Below are positions 1 to 5,497 of a stretch of DNA of 6,880 nt, piece by piece. The notes under the pieces are model-generated. The model saw only the letters and a program-made list of their open reading frames with translations, did no database searches and had not been told where the DNA came from. The DNA is from an uncultured Pseudomonadota bacterium. Its GTDB lineage: Bacteria > Pseudomonadota > Gammaproteobacteria > Methylococcales > Methylomonadaceae. Every line of letters begins with the position of its first letter. Within the stretch, counting starts at the first letter, position 1. The DNA is taken from assembly GCA_903953455.1 (NCBI GenBank), contig CAJBJW010000224.1:1-6880 (forward strand), in the 5' to 3' direction. Both the position numbers and the translations under genes were made by a program.

Positions 1-86
1 AACATTAAAACTAAAACGATAGTTACCGCAATTAAACCAGCAATATAGAACCAGAAATAATCTTTTTCTTCATGTGTATCAGTCAT
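1..86 (-). CDS. N-terminus of an unidentified small or membrane-anchored protein (partial)
   Basis: The gene starts with ATG at 86-84 on the minus strand and leaves the window after 28 complete codons, with no stop. The visible start is MTDTHEEKDY, a charged, acidic head, followed from about residue 11 by a hydrophobic stretch (FWFYIAGLIAVTIVLVLM) that looks like a transmembrane anchor. A good Shine-Dalgarno sequence, GAGGAT, sits 6 bases upstream and supports the start. A short acidic head followed by one anchor is common in membrane-anchored c-type cytochromes and in small subunits of respiratory complexes, but no heme motif or other diagnostic residue is visible, so the function is unknown. 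It is transcribed divergently from maf. Confidence 0.7.
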   Translation of the reverse strand, partial: MTDTHEEKDYFWFYIAGLIAVTIVLVLM

Positions 87-92
87 CGCTAA

Positions 93-137
93 ATCCTCGT
101 AACGTTATTATAATTATTTGTTAATCTCTCTCTTCAA
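93..137 (-). promoter_or_regulatory. Candidate promoter and Shine-Dalgarno for the leftmost minus-strand gene
   Basis: Read on the minus strand there is an exact TATAAT at 112-107 and a possible -35, TTGAAG, at 137-132, with a long 19-base spacer. A GAGGAT ribosome binding site follows at 98-93. Transcription would begin near position 100, leaving a very short leader. The -10 is a perfect sigma-70 match but lies in AT-rich DNA, and the -35 with its spacing is imperfect, so only the ribosome binding site is secure. Confidence 0.4.
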
Positions 138-171
138 AGAGGTCGCCTTAAACGACGGGTATATTTTTACC
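130..171. repeat. Three contiguous short inverted repeats
   Basis: Three small inverted repeats lie almost end to end. They are CTCTT/AAGAG (130-134 with 137-141), GTCG/CGAC around CCTTAAA (142-145 with 153-156), and GGTA/TACC around TATTTT (158-161 with 168-171). The block is less AT-rich than the DNA around it. It sits upstream of both candidate promoters in the divergent region. It could be a binding site or part of a structured RNA. Stems of 4-5 bp are individually common by chance, so no function is claimed. Confidence 0.35.
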
Positions 172-233
172 ATGAACTCAACAAATGTCAAAGCTATAAA
201 TTAAAAATTATTTTCATGTTTTTTAAAATTACT

Positions 234-263
234 TTATTTATTAAATAATTAGACTAATATAAT
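234..263 (+). promoter_or_regulatory. Candidate promoter region of the maf-rng operon
   Basis: An exact TATAAT occurs at 258-263, 32 bases before the maf start codon, which would give a leader of about 25 bases. No good -35 lies at the right distance; TTATTT at 234 with an 18-base spacer is the best available. A perfect 15-bp AT-only palindrome (TTATTTA, T, TAAATAA; 234-248) covers the -35 area. In such AT-rich DNA both matches could arise by chance. No purine-rich ribosome binding site is seen before the maf ATG. Confidence 0.4.
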
Positions 264-295
264 CATTCCATTTAACCCTCACTAATTGCCTTTTT

Positions 296-868
296 ATGCC
301 AAAAATTGTTCTTGCATCCGCCTCACCTCGCCGCCGAGAATTACTTGAGCAAATTCATGTTTCCCATATTGTTCATATTACAGACATTGACGAAACGCCC
401 TTACTAAACGAATCGGCCGAAAGCTATGTACAGCGCCTTGCGGATCAAAAAGCAGCTGCCTGTATTCAAAAATTTAATCCACAACTCCCCGTTCTTGCCG
501 CCGATACTGTCGTTGTTTTAGAAGGCAGAATTCTGGGCAAACCAAACGATAAAGAAGACGCACTAGCCATGCTCCGCGAATTATCGGGAAAAACACATCA
601 TGTATTCACTGCCATAGCTTTAAAGGGCAATAAGGCGCACAGTGCATTAAGCGTAACGCAAGTGACGTTTAGAGCGCTCTTAGAAGACGAAATACAGGCA
701 TATTGCAACAGTAGCGAACCATTCGACAAGGCGGGCAGTTATGCCATTCAAGGACAAGGTAGTTTATTCATTGAGCGAATTAATGGCAGTTTCTCAGGCG
801 TTATGGGGCTACCTCTTTTTGAAACCGCGCAATTACTGCGTCTTGAAGGCATTGAGTTACTGGCATGA
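296..868 (+). CDS. maf: Maf family nucleoside triphosphate pyrophosphatase (YhdE-type, dTTP/UTP)
   Basis: Cytoplasmic house-cleaning enzyme that hydrolyses nucleoside triphosphates to monophosphates and pyrophosphate. The YhdE branch prefers dTTP, UTP and their modified forms and has been linked to control of septum formation. The 190-residue protein has the N-terminal LASASPRRRELL signature (residues 6-17), the VLAADTVV segment with the probable catalytic Asp70, KAGSYAIQG (145-153) and INGSFSGVMGLPL (162-174), all typical and in order. Length matches E. coli YhdE. The ATG at 296 puts the signature at the expected N-terminal distance, although no Shine-Dalgarno precedes it. Its stop overlaps the next start (ATGA), so it is translationally coupled to rng, as in the gammaproteobacterial mreBCD-maf-rng arrangement. 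The mre genes are not upstream here. Family assignment is firm; substrate preference is inferred. Confidence 0.95.
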   Translation: MPKIVLASASPRRRELLEQIHVSHIVHITDIDETPLLNESAESYVQRLADQKAAACIQKFNPQLPVLAADTVVVLEGRILGKPNDKEDALAMLRELSGKTHHVFTAIALKGNKAHSALSVTQVTFRALLEDEIQAYCNSSEPFDKAGSYAIQGQGSLFIERINGSFSGVMGLPLFETAQLLRLEGIELLA

Positions 869-2319
869 GTGAAGAAATTTTAATTAACGTCACCCCACCC
901 GAAACCCGTGTTGCCGTCATTGAAAATGGCGTATTGCAAGAGCTTATTATTGAGCGCAGCTGTAAAGTTGGCTTAATTGGGAATATTTACAAAGGGGAAA
1001 TCTGTCGCGTTCTACCTGGTATGCAAGCAGCCTTTGTGGATATTGGATTACCGCGCACCGCTTTTTTGCATTTATCTGATTTGTGTCCAAAAGACTTAGA
1101 AAAAAAAGGCTCTGCCAATATTGAGCATTATTTACATGAAGGACAGCATGTCATTGTTCAAGTATTTAAAGACCCTTTAGGGACTAAAGGCGCCCGATTA
1201 ACAACGGACATATCTATTCCATCGCGCTTTCAAGTTTACATGCCTTATTCGTTAAATACGGGCATTTCTCAACGCATTGAAAGCCTCGAAGAACGAACAC
1301 GTTTAAAAAACTGTTTAGAGCAATTTAAACAAGCAAACAATTGCGGTAGTTTTATCGCACGAACAGCGGCTGAATGTGTCGAAGAATCGGTATTAATTGC
1401 GGATATGGAATTTTTGCTTAAATTATGGGAATCCATTCACATCAAAATTGCCACGGCTGCACCAAAACAATTTATACATAAAGATTTACCTCTCAGTGTA
1501 CGCACATTGCGTGATTTATACCGTGAAGGCATTGAACGTGTCCGCGTTGACTCAAAAGAAACCTATCAACGCCTCATTGAATTTGCAGAAATTTTTGTTC
1601 CCGAAATTATTCCTGTCATTGAGCATTACACTGGCGAATGCCCTGTTTTTGACATTTATAGCGTAGAAGATGAAATTCAAAAAGCATTAGCACGAAAAGT
1701 ATTACTGAAATCTGGCGGACATTTAGTCTTTGATCAAACCGAATCGATGACAACCGTTGACGTCAATACTGGGAGCTATGTTGGCGGTCGAAATTTAGAA
1801 GAAACCATTTTTAAAACTAATTTAGAAGCCGCACAAACGATTGCACGGCAACTGCGACTGCGTAATTTAGGGGGCATAATCATTATTGATTTTATCGATA
1901 TGAAAAGCACCGATCATCGAGATCAAGTACTGCAAGCGCTAGAACGTCACTTGGAAAAAGATCGCTCGAAAACCAAAATCACGGAAGTGTCTATTTTAGG
2001 ATTGGTTGAAATGACACGAAAACGCACACAAGAAAGTTTGGAGCACATACTATGTGAACCCTGCCCTGCTTGTGGTGGACGGGGCGTCTTAAAAACTGCA
2101 GAAACCATTTGCCTTGAAATTTTCCGCGAAATTATTCGAGAAGTTCGCCAATACAATGTTCAGAAAATTCTCGTACTGGCTTCGCACGAAGTCGTTGAAA
2201 TGTTACTTGATGAAAAAGCTGACATGCTCACCGAACTTGAATTATTTCTCAATGTGCAAATTAAATTTCGCTCTGAAACCAGCTATAACCAAGAACAATA
2301 CGATGTCGTCTTGTTGTAG
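865..2319 (+). CDS. rng: Ribonuclease G
   Basis: Single-strand-specific endoribonuclease of the RNase E/G family; in E. coli it matures the 5' end of 16S rRNA and helps degrade some mRNAs in the cytoplasm. The 484-residue length fits RNase G and lacks the long C-terminal scaffold of RNase E. An S1-like RNA-binding domain spans roughly residues 38-120 (GNIYKGEICRVLPGMQAAFVDIG). The DNase I-like catalytic centre is present: TTVDVNTG with Asp299 and Asn301, and GGIIIIDFIDM with Asp342, equivalent to the Mg-binding aspartates of RNase E. The zinc-link motif CPACGG has Cys400 and Cys403, with an extra Cys397 just before it. The N-terminal NVTPPETRVA is characteristic of RNase G. The start codon overlaps the maf stop by 4 bases, indicating one transcript. 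The gene is followed by a bidirectional terminator. Confidence 0.97.
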   Translation: MSEEILINVTPPETRVAVIENGVLQELIIERSCKVGLIGNIYKGEICRVLPGMQAAFVDIGLPRTAFLHLSDLCPKDLEKKGSANIEHYLHEGQHVIVQVFKDPLGTKGARLTTDISIPSRFQVYMPYSLNTGISQRIESLEERTRLKNCLEQFKQANNCGSFIARTAAECVEESVLIADMEFLLKLWESIHIKIATAAPKQFIHKDLPLSVRTLRDLYREGIERVRVDSKETYQRLIEFAEIFVPEIIPVIEHYTGECPVFDIYSVEDEIQKALARKVLLKSGGHLVFDQTESMTTVDVNTGSYVGGRNLEETIFKTNLEAAQTIARQLRLRNLGGIIIIDFIDMKSTDHRDQVLQALERHLEKDRSKTKITEVSILGLVEMTRKRTQESLEHILCEPCPACGGRGVLKTAETICLEIFREIIREVRQYNVQKILVLASHEVVEMLLDEKADMLTELELFLNVQIKFRSETSYNQEQYDVVLL

Positions 2320-2328
2320 CACCATAAA

Positions 2329-2365
2329 AAAAGCCTTCTACGCAAAAATTGCGCAGAAGGCTTTT
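2329..2365. terminator. Bidirectional intrinsic terminator between rng and rpoH
   Basis: An 11-bp stem AAAAGCCTTCT/AGAAGGCTTTT (2329-2339 with 2355-2365) continues after one A-C mismatch into CGC/GCG (2341-2343 with 2351-2353), closed by a 7-base loop. The A-run at 2326-2332 and the T-run at 2362-2365 supply a U-tract in either direction, stronger for minus-strand transcripts. It begins 10 bases after the rng stop and 20 bases beyond the rpoH stop, so it can end both convergent transcripts. Confidence 0.92.
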
Positions 2366-2385
2366 AATATTACGATTAAAAATTA

Positions 2386-3243
2386 CTACGCGACAAAAAC
2401 GCTTGCACTGCGTAATTTTTTCATCGCATTTTGCTCTAGCTGCCTGATACGCTCAGCCGATACATTGTATTTTTCAGCTAATTCTTGCAGCGTCGCTTTT
2501 TTCTCAACGAGCCAGCGACTCGATAAAATATCTAAACTGCGCTCATCAAGTACTTTGAGCGCTTCAGTTAATAATTCATGTTCATTACCTTCCCAATCGG
2601 ACGCCTCGAGCAATTCAGCAGGATCCCCATGGTAGGTTTGCAAATAATTCACTGGCGCTGAGTAATTTTCATCATCGGTGTCGTCACCCGACATATCAAA
2701 CGATACATCATGATTTCCCAAACGTTTTTCCATTTCGTACACATCACTTAGGTTAACGTTTAAATCATCCGCAATGGCAATGGCATCATCGTGTGAGAGC
2801 CAATTCAAATCTTTTTTTGCTTTGCGCAAATTAAAAAATAATTTACGTTGCGCTTTTGTAGTGGCAACTTTAACAATGCCCCAATTTTTAATCACATATT
2901 CGTGAATTTCTGCTTTAATCCAATGCACCGCAAAAGACACTAAGCGAACACCTACATGGGGATCATAGCGTTTCACCGCTTTCATGAGGCCTACATTGCC
3001 TTCTTGAATGATATCTGGCATGGACAATCCATAGCCACTATAGCCACGCGCAATATGCACAACAAAACGTAAATTTGTCATGACTAATTGACGCGCCGCT
3101 TCTAAGTCGCCTTCATCGTGGAATCGACAAGCAAGATCGTATTCTTCTTCAACTGTTAATTGTGGAATTTGACGAACAACATTTAAGTAAGCGTCAAACG
3201 TTCCAACAGATAAATTTACAGGTATAGCTAAAGCGTTTGTCAT
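2386..3243 (-). CDS. rpoH: RNA polymerase sigma-32 factor (heat-shock sigma)
   Basis: Directs RNA polymerase to heat-shock promoters (chaperones, proteases). The 285-residue protein matches the E. coli length of 284. Region 2 covers about residues 50-121: TNLRFVVHIARGYSGYGL, the core-binding PDIIQEGNVGLMKAV (76-90), and VRLVSFAVHWIKAEIHEYV with the -10 recognition helix. The RpoH box QRKLFFNLR (132-140), diagnostic of sigma-32 and involved in chaperone and FtsH control, is intact. Region 4.2 has the -35 recognition helix-turn-helix TLQELAEKYNVSAERIRQLE (251-270). The start is supported by TAAGGG at 3257-3252, 8 bases upstream of the ATG. The gene converges on rng and diverges from nirF, not in the ftsYEX-rpoH order of E. 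coli. Its leader may form an inhibitory hairpin, listed separately. Confidence 0.97.
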   Translation of the reverse strand: MTNALAIPVNLSVGTFDAYLNVVRQIPQLTVEEEYDLACRFHDEGDLEAARQLVMTNLRFVVHIARGYSGYGLSMPDIIQEGNVGLMKAVKRYDPHVGVRLVSFAVHWIKAEIHEYVIKNWGIVKVATTKAQRKLFFNLRKAKKDLNWLSHDDAIAIADDLNVNLSDVYEMEKRLGNHDVSFDMSGDDTDDENYSAPVNYLQTYHGDPAELLEASDWEGNEHELLTEALKVLDERSLDILSSRWLVEKKATLQELAEKYNVSAERIRQLEQNAMKKLRSASVFVA

Positions 3244-3256
3244 AAATAAAACCCTT
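3231..3256 (-). promoter_or_regulatory. Candidate Shine-Dalgarno-masking hairpin on the rpoH mRNA
   Basis: On the rpoH transcript the ribosome binding segment AAGGGUUU (3256-3249) can pair with AAACGCUU in codons 2-5 (3238-3231). Seven of eight positions pair, with one internal G-G opposition, and the 10-base loop UAUUUAUGAC contains the start codon. Such a weak, mostly A-U helix would be expected to melt as temperature rises. E. coli rpoH is known to be translationally controlled by temperature through mRNA structure, and ROSE-type RNA thermometers use irregular pairing at the Shine-Dalgarno sequence. The pairing is visible in the sequence; the sensing role is inferred. Confidence 0.4.
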
Positions 3257-3353
3257 ATGTATCGTTAAATCTTAATATGAATAATTTTAACATTTTTAAC
3301 CAATATTTCATTATTTTTCTTGTTATCATAGACCGAACAATTTAACAACTCAC

Positions 3354-3374
3354 TTGAAAATTCAATTAATCGAA
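3354..3374. promoter_or_regulatory. Overlapping palindromes before nirF, possible operator
   Basis: The 133-bp divergent spacer between rpoH and nirF (3244-3376) has two overlapping inverted repeats at its nirF end. One is TTGAA-AA-TTCAA (3354-3365). The other is TTCAATTAATCGAA (3361-3374), palindromic except for one position pair. The second ends 2 bases before the nirF ATG and occupies the place where a Shine-Dalgarno would lie; none is seen. Neither matches the FNR/DNR consensus TTGAT-N4-ATCAA in spacing. No convincing -35/-10 pair was found elsewhere in the spacer for either gene, although TATCAT at 3324-3329 resembles a -10. Confidence 0.3.
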
Positions 3375-3376
3375 AT

Positions 3377-4549
3377 ATGAACAAATTTGTTTCTTTTTTA
3401 AGCGTCGGTTTACTCATAAGCCCAATCGCAAATGCCGATGAGATGCGACCCACCGGTGACTTAGGCGTTGTCATCGAGCGTGAAGCACACTCCGTGCTGA
3501 TTGTGAATACCACGCAAAAAGCACAACTTGCCCGAATTGAAGACTTGGGCGATTTATCGCACGCCTCGGTTGTTTTCTCCCGTGATGAGCGTTTTGCTTA
3601 TATATTCGGACGCGATGGCGGCTTAAGTAAAATAGATTTACAACAAGATGAGGTCAGTCATCGAATAATTCAAGGGGGCAATAGTATTGGCGGTGCAATT
3701 TCTCAAGATGGCAGTGTCATTGCGGTTTCGAACTACTCTCCACCGGGGGTAAAATTATTTTCAGCCGATACATTGGAATTATTAGCCGATATTCCAGCGA
3801 GTTACGGGGATAATCAATTATCCAAAACCGTGGGCCTTGTCGATGCACCAAACCATCGTTTTGTCGTGAGCTTATTTGATGCAGGTGAAATTTGGGTCAT
3901 TGATGTCAACGACATTAAAAACCCTAAAATTGAAAAATTTAAACACATTGGCAAACAACCTTATGACGCCATGATTTCCGCCGACGGGCGTTATTACATC
4001 GCGGGATTATTTGCCGAAAAAGGCTTGGCACTGTTGGATTTATGGCATCCTGAAAATGGCGTCAAACGCGTACTTGAAAATTACGGCAAAGACGATGAGC
4101 AACTGCCTATCTATAAAATGCCGCATTTTGAAGGCTGGGCAATGACCAGTGATTATGTCTTTGTGCCAGCAATTGGACGACATGAAGTGCTTGTGGTGGA
4201 TAATCGCACGTGGCAACTGATCAAAACGATTCCCGTTTTAGGTCAACCTGTTTTTGTCATGGCAAGACCTGATGGACGGCAAATTTGGGTTAATTTTGCA
4301 CTACCTAGCAATGATAAAGTCCAAATTATCGACGCCAGTTCATTAAGTGTTACAAATACCCTCAATCCTGGTAAAGCGGTACTGCATTTTGAATTTACAC
4401 CACGCGGTGAAAACGTATGGGTTGCTGTGCGTGATGACAATCAAGTTATTGTTTACGATACCGCCACACTTAGCGAAATCGCGCGACTGCCTGCTGACAA
4501 GCCTAATGGTATTTTCTTTAGCGCTCGAGCGCATAAAATCGGAATGTAA
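3377..4549 (+). CDS. nirF: NirF, periplasmic heme d1 biosynthesis protein
   Basis: NirF is needed to make heme d1, the prosthetic group of cytochrome cd1 nitrite reductase (NirS), and acts in the periplasm at a late step. Its exact reaction is still debated. The 390-residue protein begins with a signal peptide (MNKFVSFLSVGLLISPIANA) with a signal peptidase I site after ANA (20). The mature part is a cytochrome-d1-type eight-bladed beta-propeller. Its family blocks are TGDLGVVIERE (26-36), LGDLSHASVVFSRD (57-70), AYIFGRDGGLSKIDL (74-88), PHFEGWAMTSD (249-259) and the C-terminal GIFFSARAHKIGM. It has no CxxCH motif and no cysteine at all. That separates it from NirN and NirS, which carry a c-heme domain, and shows it is not a lipoprotein, unlike Pseudomonas aeruginosa NirF. 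The ATG at 3377 is fixed by the signal peptide despite lacking a visible Shine-Dalgarno. The next gene starts 2 bases after its stop. Confidence 0.93.
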   Translation: MNKFVSFLSVGLLISPIANADEMRPTGDLGVVIEREAHSVLIVNTTQKAQLARIEDLGDLSHASVVFSRDERFAYIFGRDGGLSKIDLQQDEVSHRIIQGGNSIGGAISQDGSVIAVSNYSPPGVKLFSADTLELLADIPASYGDNQLSKTVGLVDAPNHRFVVSLFDAGEIWVIDVNDIKNPKIEKFKHIGKQPYDAMISADGRYYIAGLFAEKGLALLDLWHPENGVKRVLENYGKDDEQLPIYKMPHFEGWAMTSDYVFVPAIGRHEVLVVDNRTWQLIKTIPVLGQPVFVMARPDGRQIWVNFALPSNDKVQIIDASSLSVTNTLNPGKAVLHFEFTPRGENVWVAVRDDNQVIVYDTATLSEIARLPADKPNGIFFSARAHKIGM

Positions 4550-4551
4550 CC

Positions 4552-5016
4552 GTGCTTGAATTATCGGATTTACAAAAAAAATTACTCAATGATTTTCAGC
4601 GGAATTTTCCTCTCACGCCAAAGCCTTATGCAGATATCGCCAAACAACTTGGCGTGAGTGAAAATGACGTACTCAACGCATTAAATGAATTAGATGAAAA
4701 ACAATGTATTAGTCGTATTGGCGCCATTATTCCGCCTAATCAAATAGGCGTCAGTACGCTTGCCGCCATGTCTATTCCAGAAAATGACATTGAGCGCGTG
4801 GCTGCGCAAATTAATCAATACACCGAAGTGAACCACAATTACGAGCGTGAGCATGTGGTGAATCTCTGGTTTGTACTCATTGCCCAGAATGCCGTACATT
4901 TGAATAATGTCATCTCCTCTATCGAAAACGAAACGAGTTACCCTGTTTTGCGTTTTCCTCTGATTAAAGAATTTTTTATTGATTTGAGTTTTCGTTTGGA
5001 TTTAGCCAATGATTGA
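4552..5016 (+). CDS. nirD: Siroheme decarboxylase subunit, AhbA/NirD type
   Basis: One subunit of the cytoplasmic enzyme that removes the acetate carboxyls at C12 and C18 of siroheme, giving 12,18-didecarboxysiroheme, a precursor of heme d1. The 154-residue protein has the AsnC/Lrp-like fold: an N-terminal winged helix (about 5-56, PYADIAKQLGVSENDV) and an RAM-like C-terminal domain. The family blocks SRIGAII (54-60) and VNHNYEREHVVNLWF (93-107) are present; His95 and His101 are candidates for substrate or heme contact. The start is GTG, with GGA 8 bases upstream. It lies 2 bases after nirF and overlaps the next gene by 8 bases, so the pair is probably made together. NirF next door favours a heme d1 role over the alternative heme pathway of AhbA. 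The exact letter (D or G) within NirDLGH is uncertain. Confidence 0.88.
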   Translation: MLELSDLQKKLLNDFQRNFPLTPKPYADIAKQLGVSENDVLNALNELDEKQCISRIGAIIPPNQIGVSTLAAMSIPENDIERVAAQINQYTEVNHNYEREHVVNLWFVLIAQNAVHLNNVISSIENETSYPVLRFPLIKEFFIDLSFRLDLAND

Positions 5017-5485
5017 AAACAAAGATTATCTCTTGTTAGCACAAATTGCTGAAGGCTTGCCCATTTGTTCACATCCTTATGCCATTATGGGTGAAAAAAT
5101 CGGTTTGAGTGAAGCGCAAGTCATCGAGCGATTAACTTATTTACAAGACAGAGGAATGATTAAGCGCCTAGGTATTATTGTCAAACACGCCACGCTCGGT
5201 TATCGCGCTAATGCCATGATAGTCTGGCGTATACCTGAAGCAGATATTGACTTCGTGGCACAGGAAATGCTGAAATTTTCGTTTGTTACACTATGTTATC
5301 AACGTCCGATGTTGCCAGAATGGCCATATAATTTGTACTGCATGATTCACGGAAAAAATAAAGTCACGGTAGAAAACCAACTTGCGCAACTTATCGAACA
5401 ATGCGGTTTAGAAACTATTGAAAAACAAATTTTATTTAGTTCACGTTGCTTTAAACAACGTGGCGCCGTTTATACGGCTAATTAA
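5009..5485 (+). CDS. nirL: Siroheme decarboxylase subunit, AhbB/NirL type
   Basis: Partner of the preceding protein in siroheme decarboxylase. The 158-residue protein shares the same layout: winged helix to about residue 55 (PYAIMGEKIGLSEAQV), then the KRLGIIVKHATLGYRANAMIVW segment (52-73), CYQRP (96-100), WPYNLYCMIHG (105-115) and FKQRGA (148-153), the signature of the AhbB/NirL/NirH branch. The ATG at 5009 lies inside the end of the previous gene (8-base overlap, GGA about 8 bases upstream), which favours matched synthesis of a heterodimer. It could be named nirL or nirH; nirL is chosen because it follows the D-type subunit as in nirFDLGH clusters. It is not expected to be a DNA-binding regulator despite the fold. 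Only 12 bases separate it from a sugar aminotransferase gene. Confidence 0.87.
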   Translation: MIENKDYLLLAQIAEGLPICSHPYAIMGEKIGLSEAQVIERLTYLQDRGMIKRLGIIVKHATLGYRANAMIVWRIPEADIDFVAQEMLKFSFVTLCYQRPMLPEWPYNLYCMIHGKNKVTVENQLAQLIEQCGLETIEKQILFSSRCFKQRGAVYTAN

Positions 5486-5497
5486 TCACTCAAAAAA

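Noticed and set aside
234..248. 15-bp perfect palindrome as a specific operator
   Set aside because: It consists only of A and T in very AT-rich DNA, where such palindromes arise often; it is mentioned only within the promoter entry.
2114..2635. Plus-strand open frame bridging the end of rng and rpoH
   Set aside because: It overlaps well-supported genes on both sides, crosses the terminator hairpin and has no recognisable protein features.
3320..3365. FNR/DNR-type box before nirF (TTGTT...AACAA, TTGA...TCAA)
   Set aside because: The half-sites are wrongly spaced: TTGA-N4-TCAA is two bases short of the consensus TTGA-N6-TCAA, and TTGTT/AACAA are 11 bases apart.
3265..3513. Minus-strand open frame across the nirF start
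   Set aside because: It is antisense to the nirF signal peptide and mature N-terminus, with composition typical of a shadow frame and no conserved motif.
3377..4549. nirN or nirS (cytochrome cd1) instead of nirF
   Set aside because: There is no CxxCH c-heme motif and no cysteine; the protein is only 390 residues, the d1 propeller alone.
4243..4559. Several short open frames inside the end of nirF
   Set aside because: All lie in other frames of a strongly supported gene and show no domain or ribosome binding site of their own.
4552..5485. Two Lrp/AsnC transcription regulators
   Set aside because: Both have the AsnC-like fold, but they carry the siroheme decarboxylase signatures (VNHNYERE, WPYNLYCMIHG) and follow nirF.
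5486..5497. Terminator or promoter between nirL and the aminotransferase
   Set aside because: The gap is only 12 bases and has no inverted repeat or -10-like element of its own.
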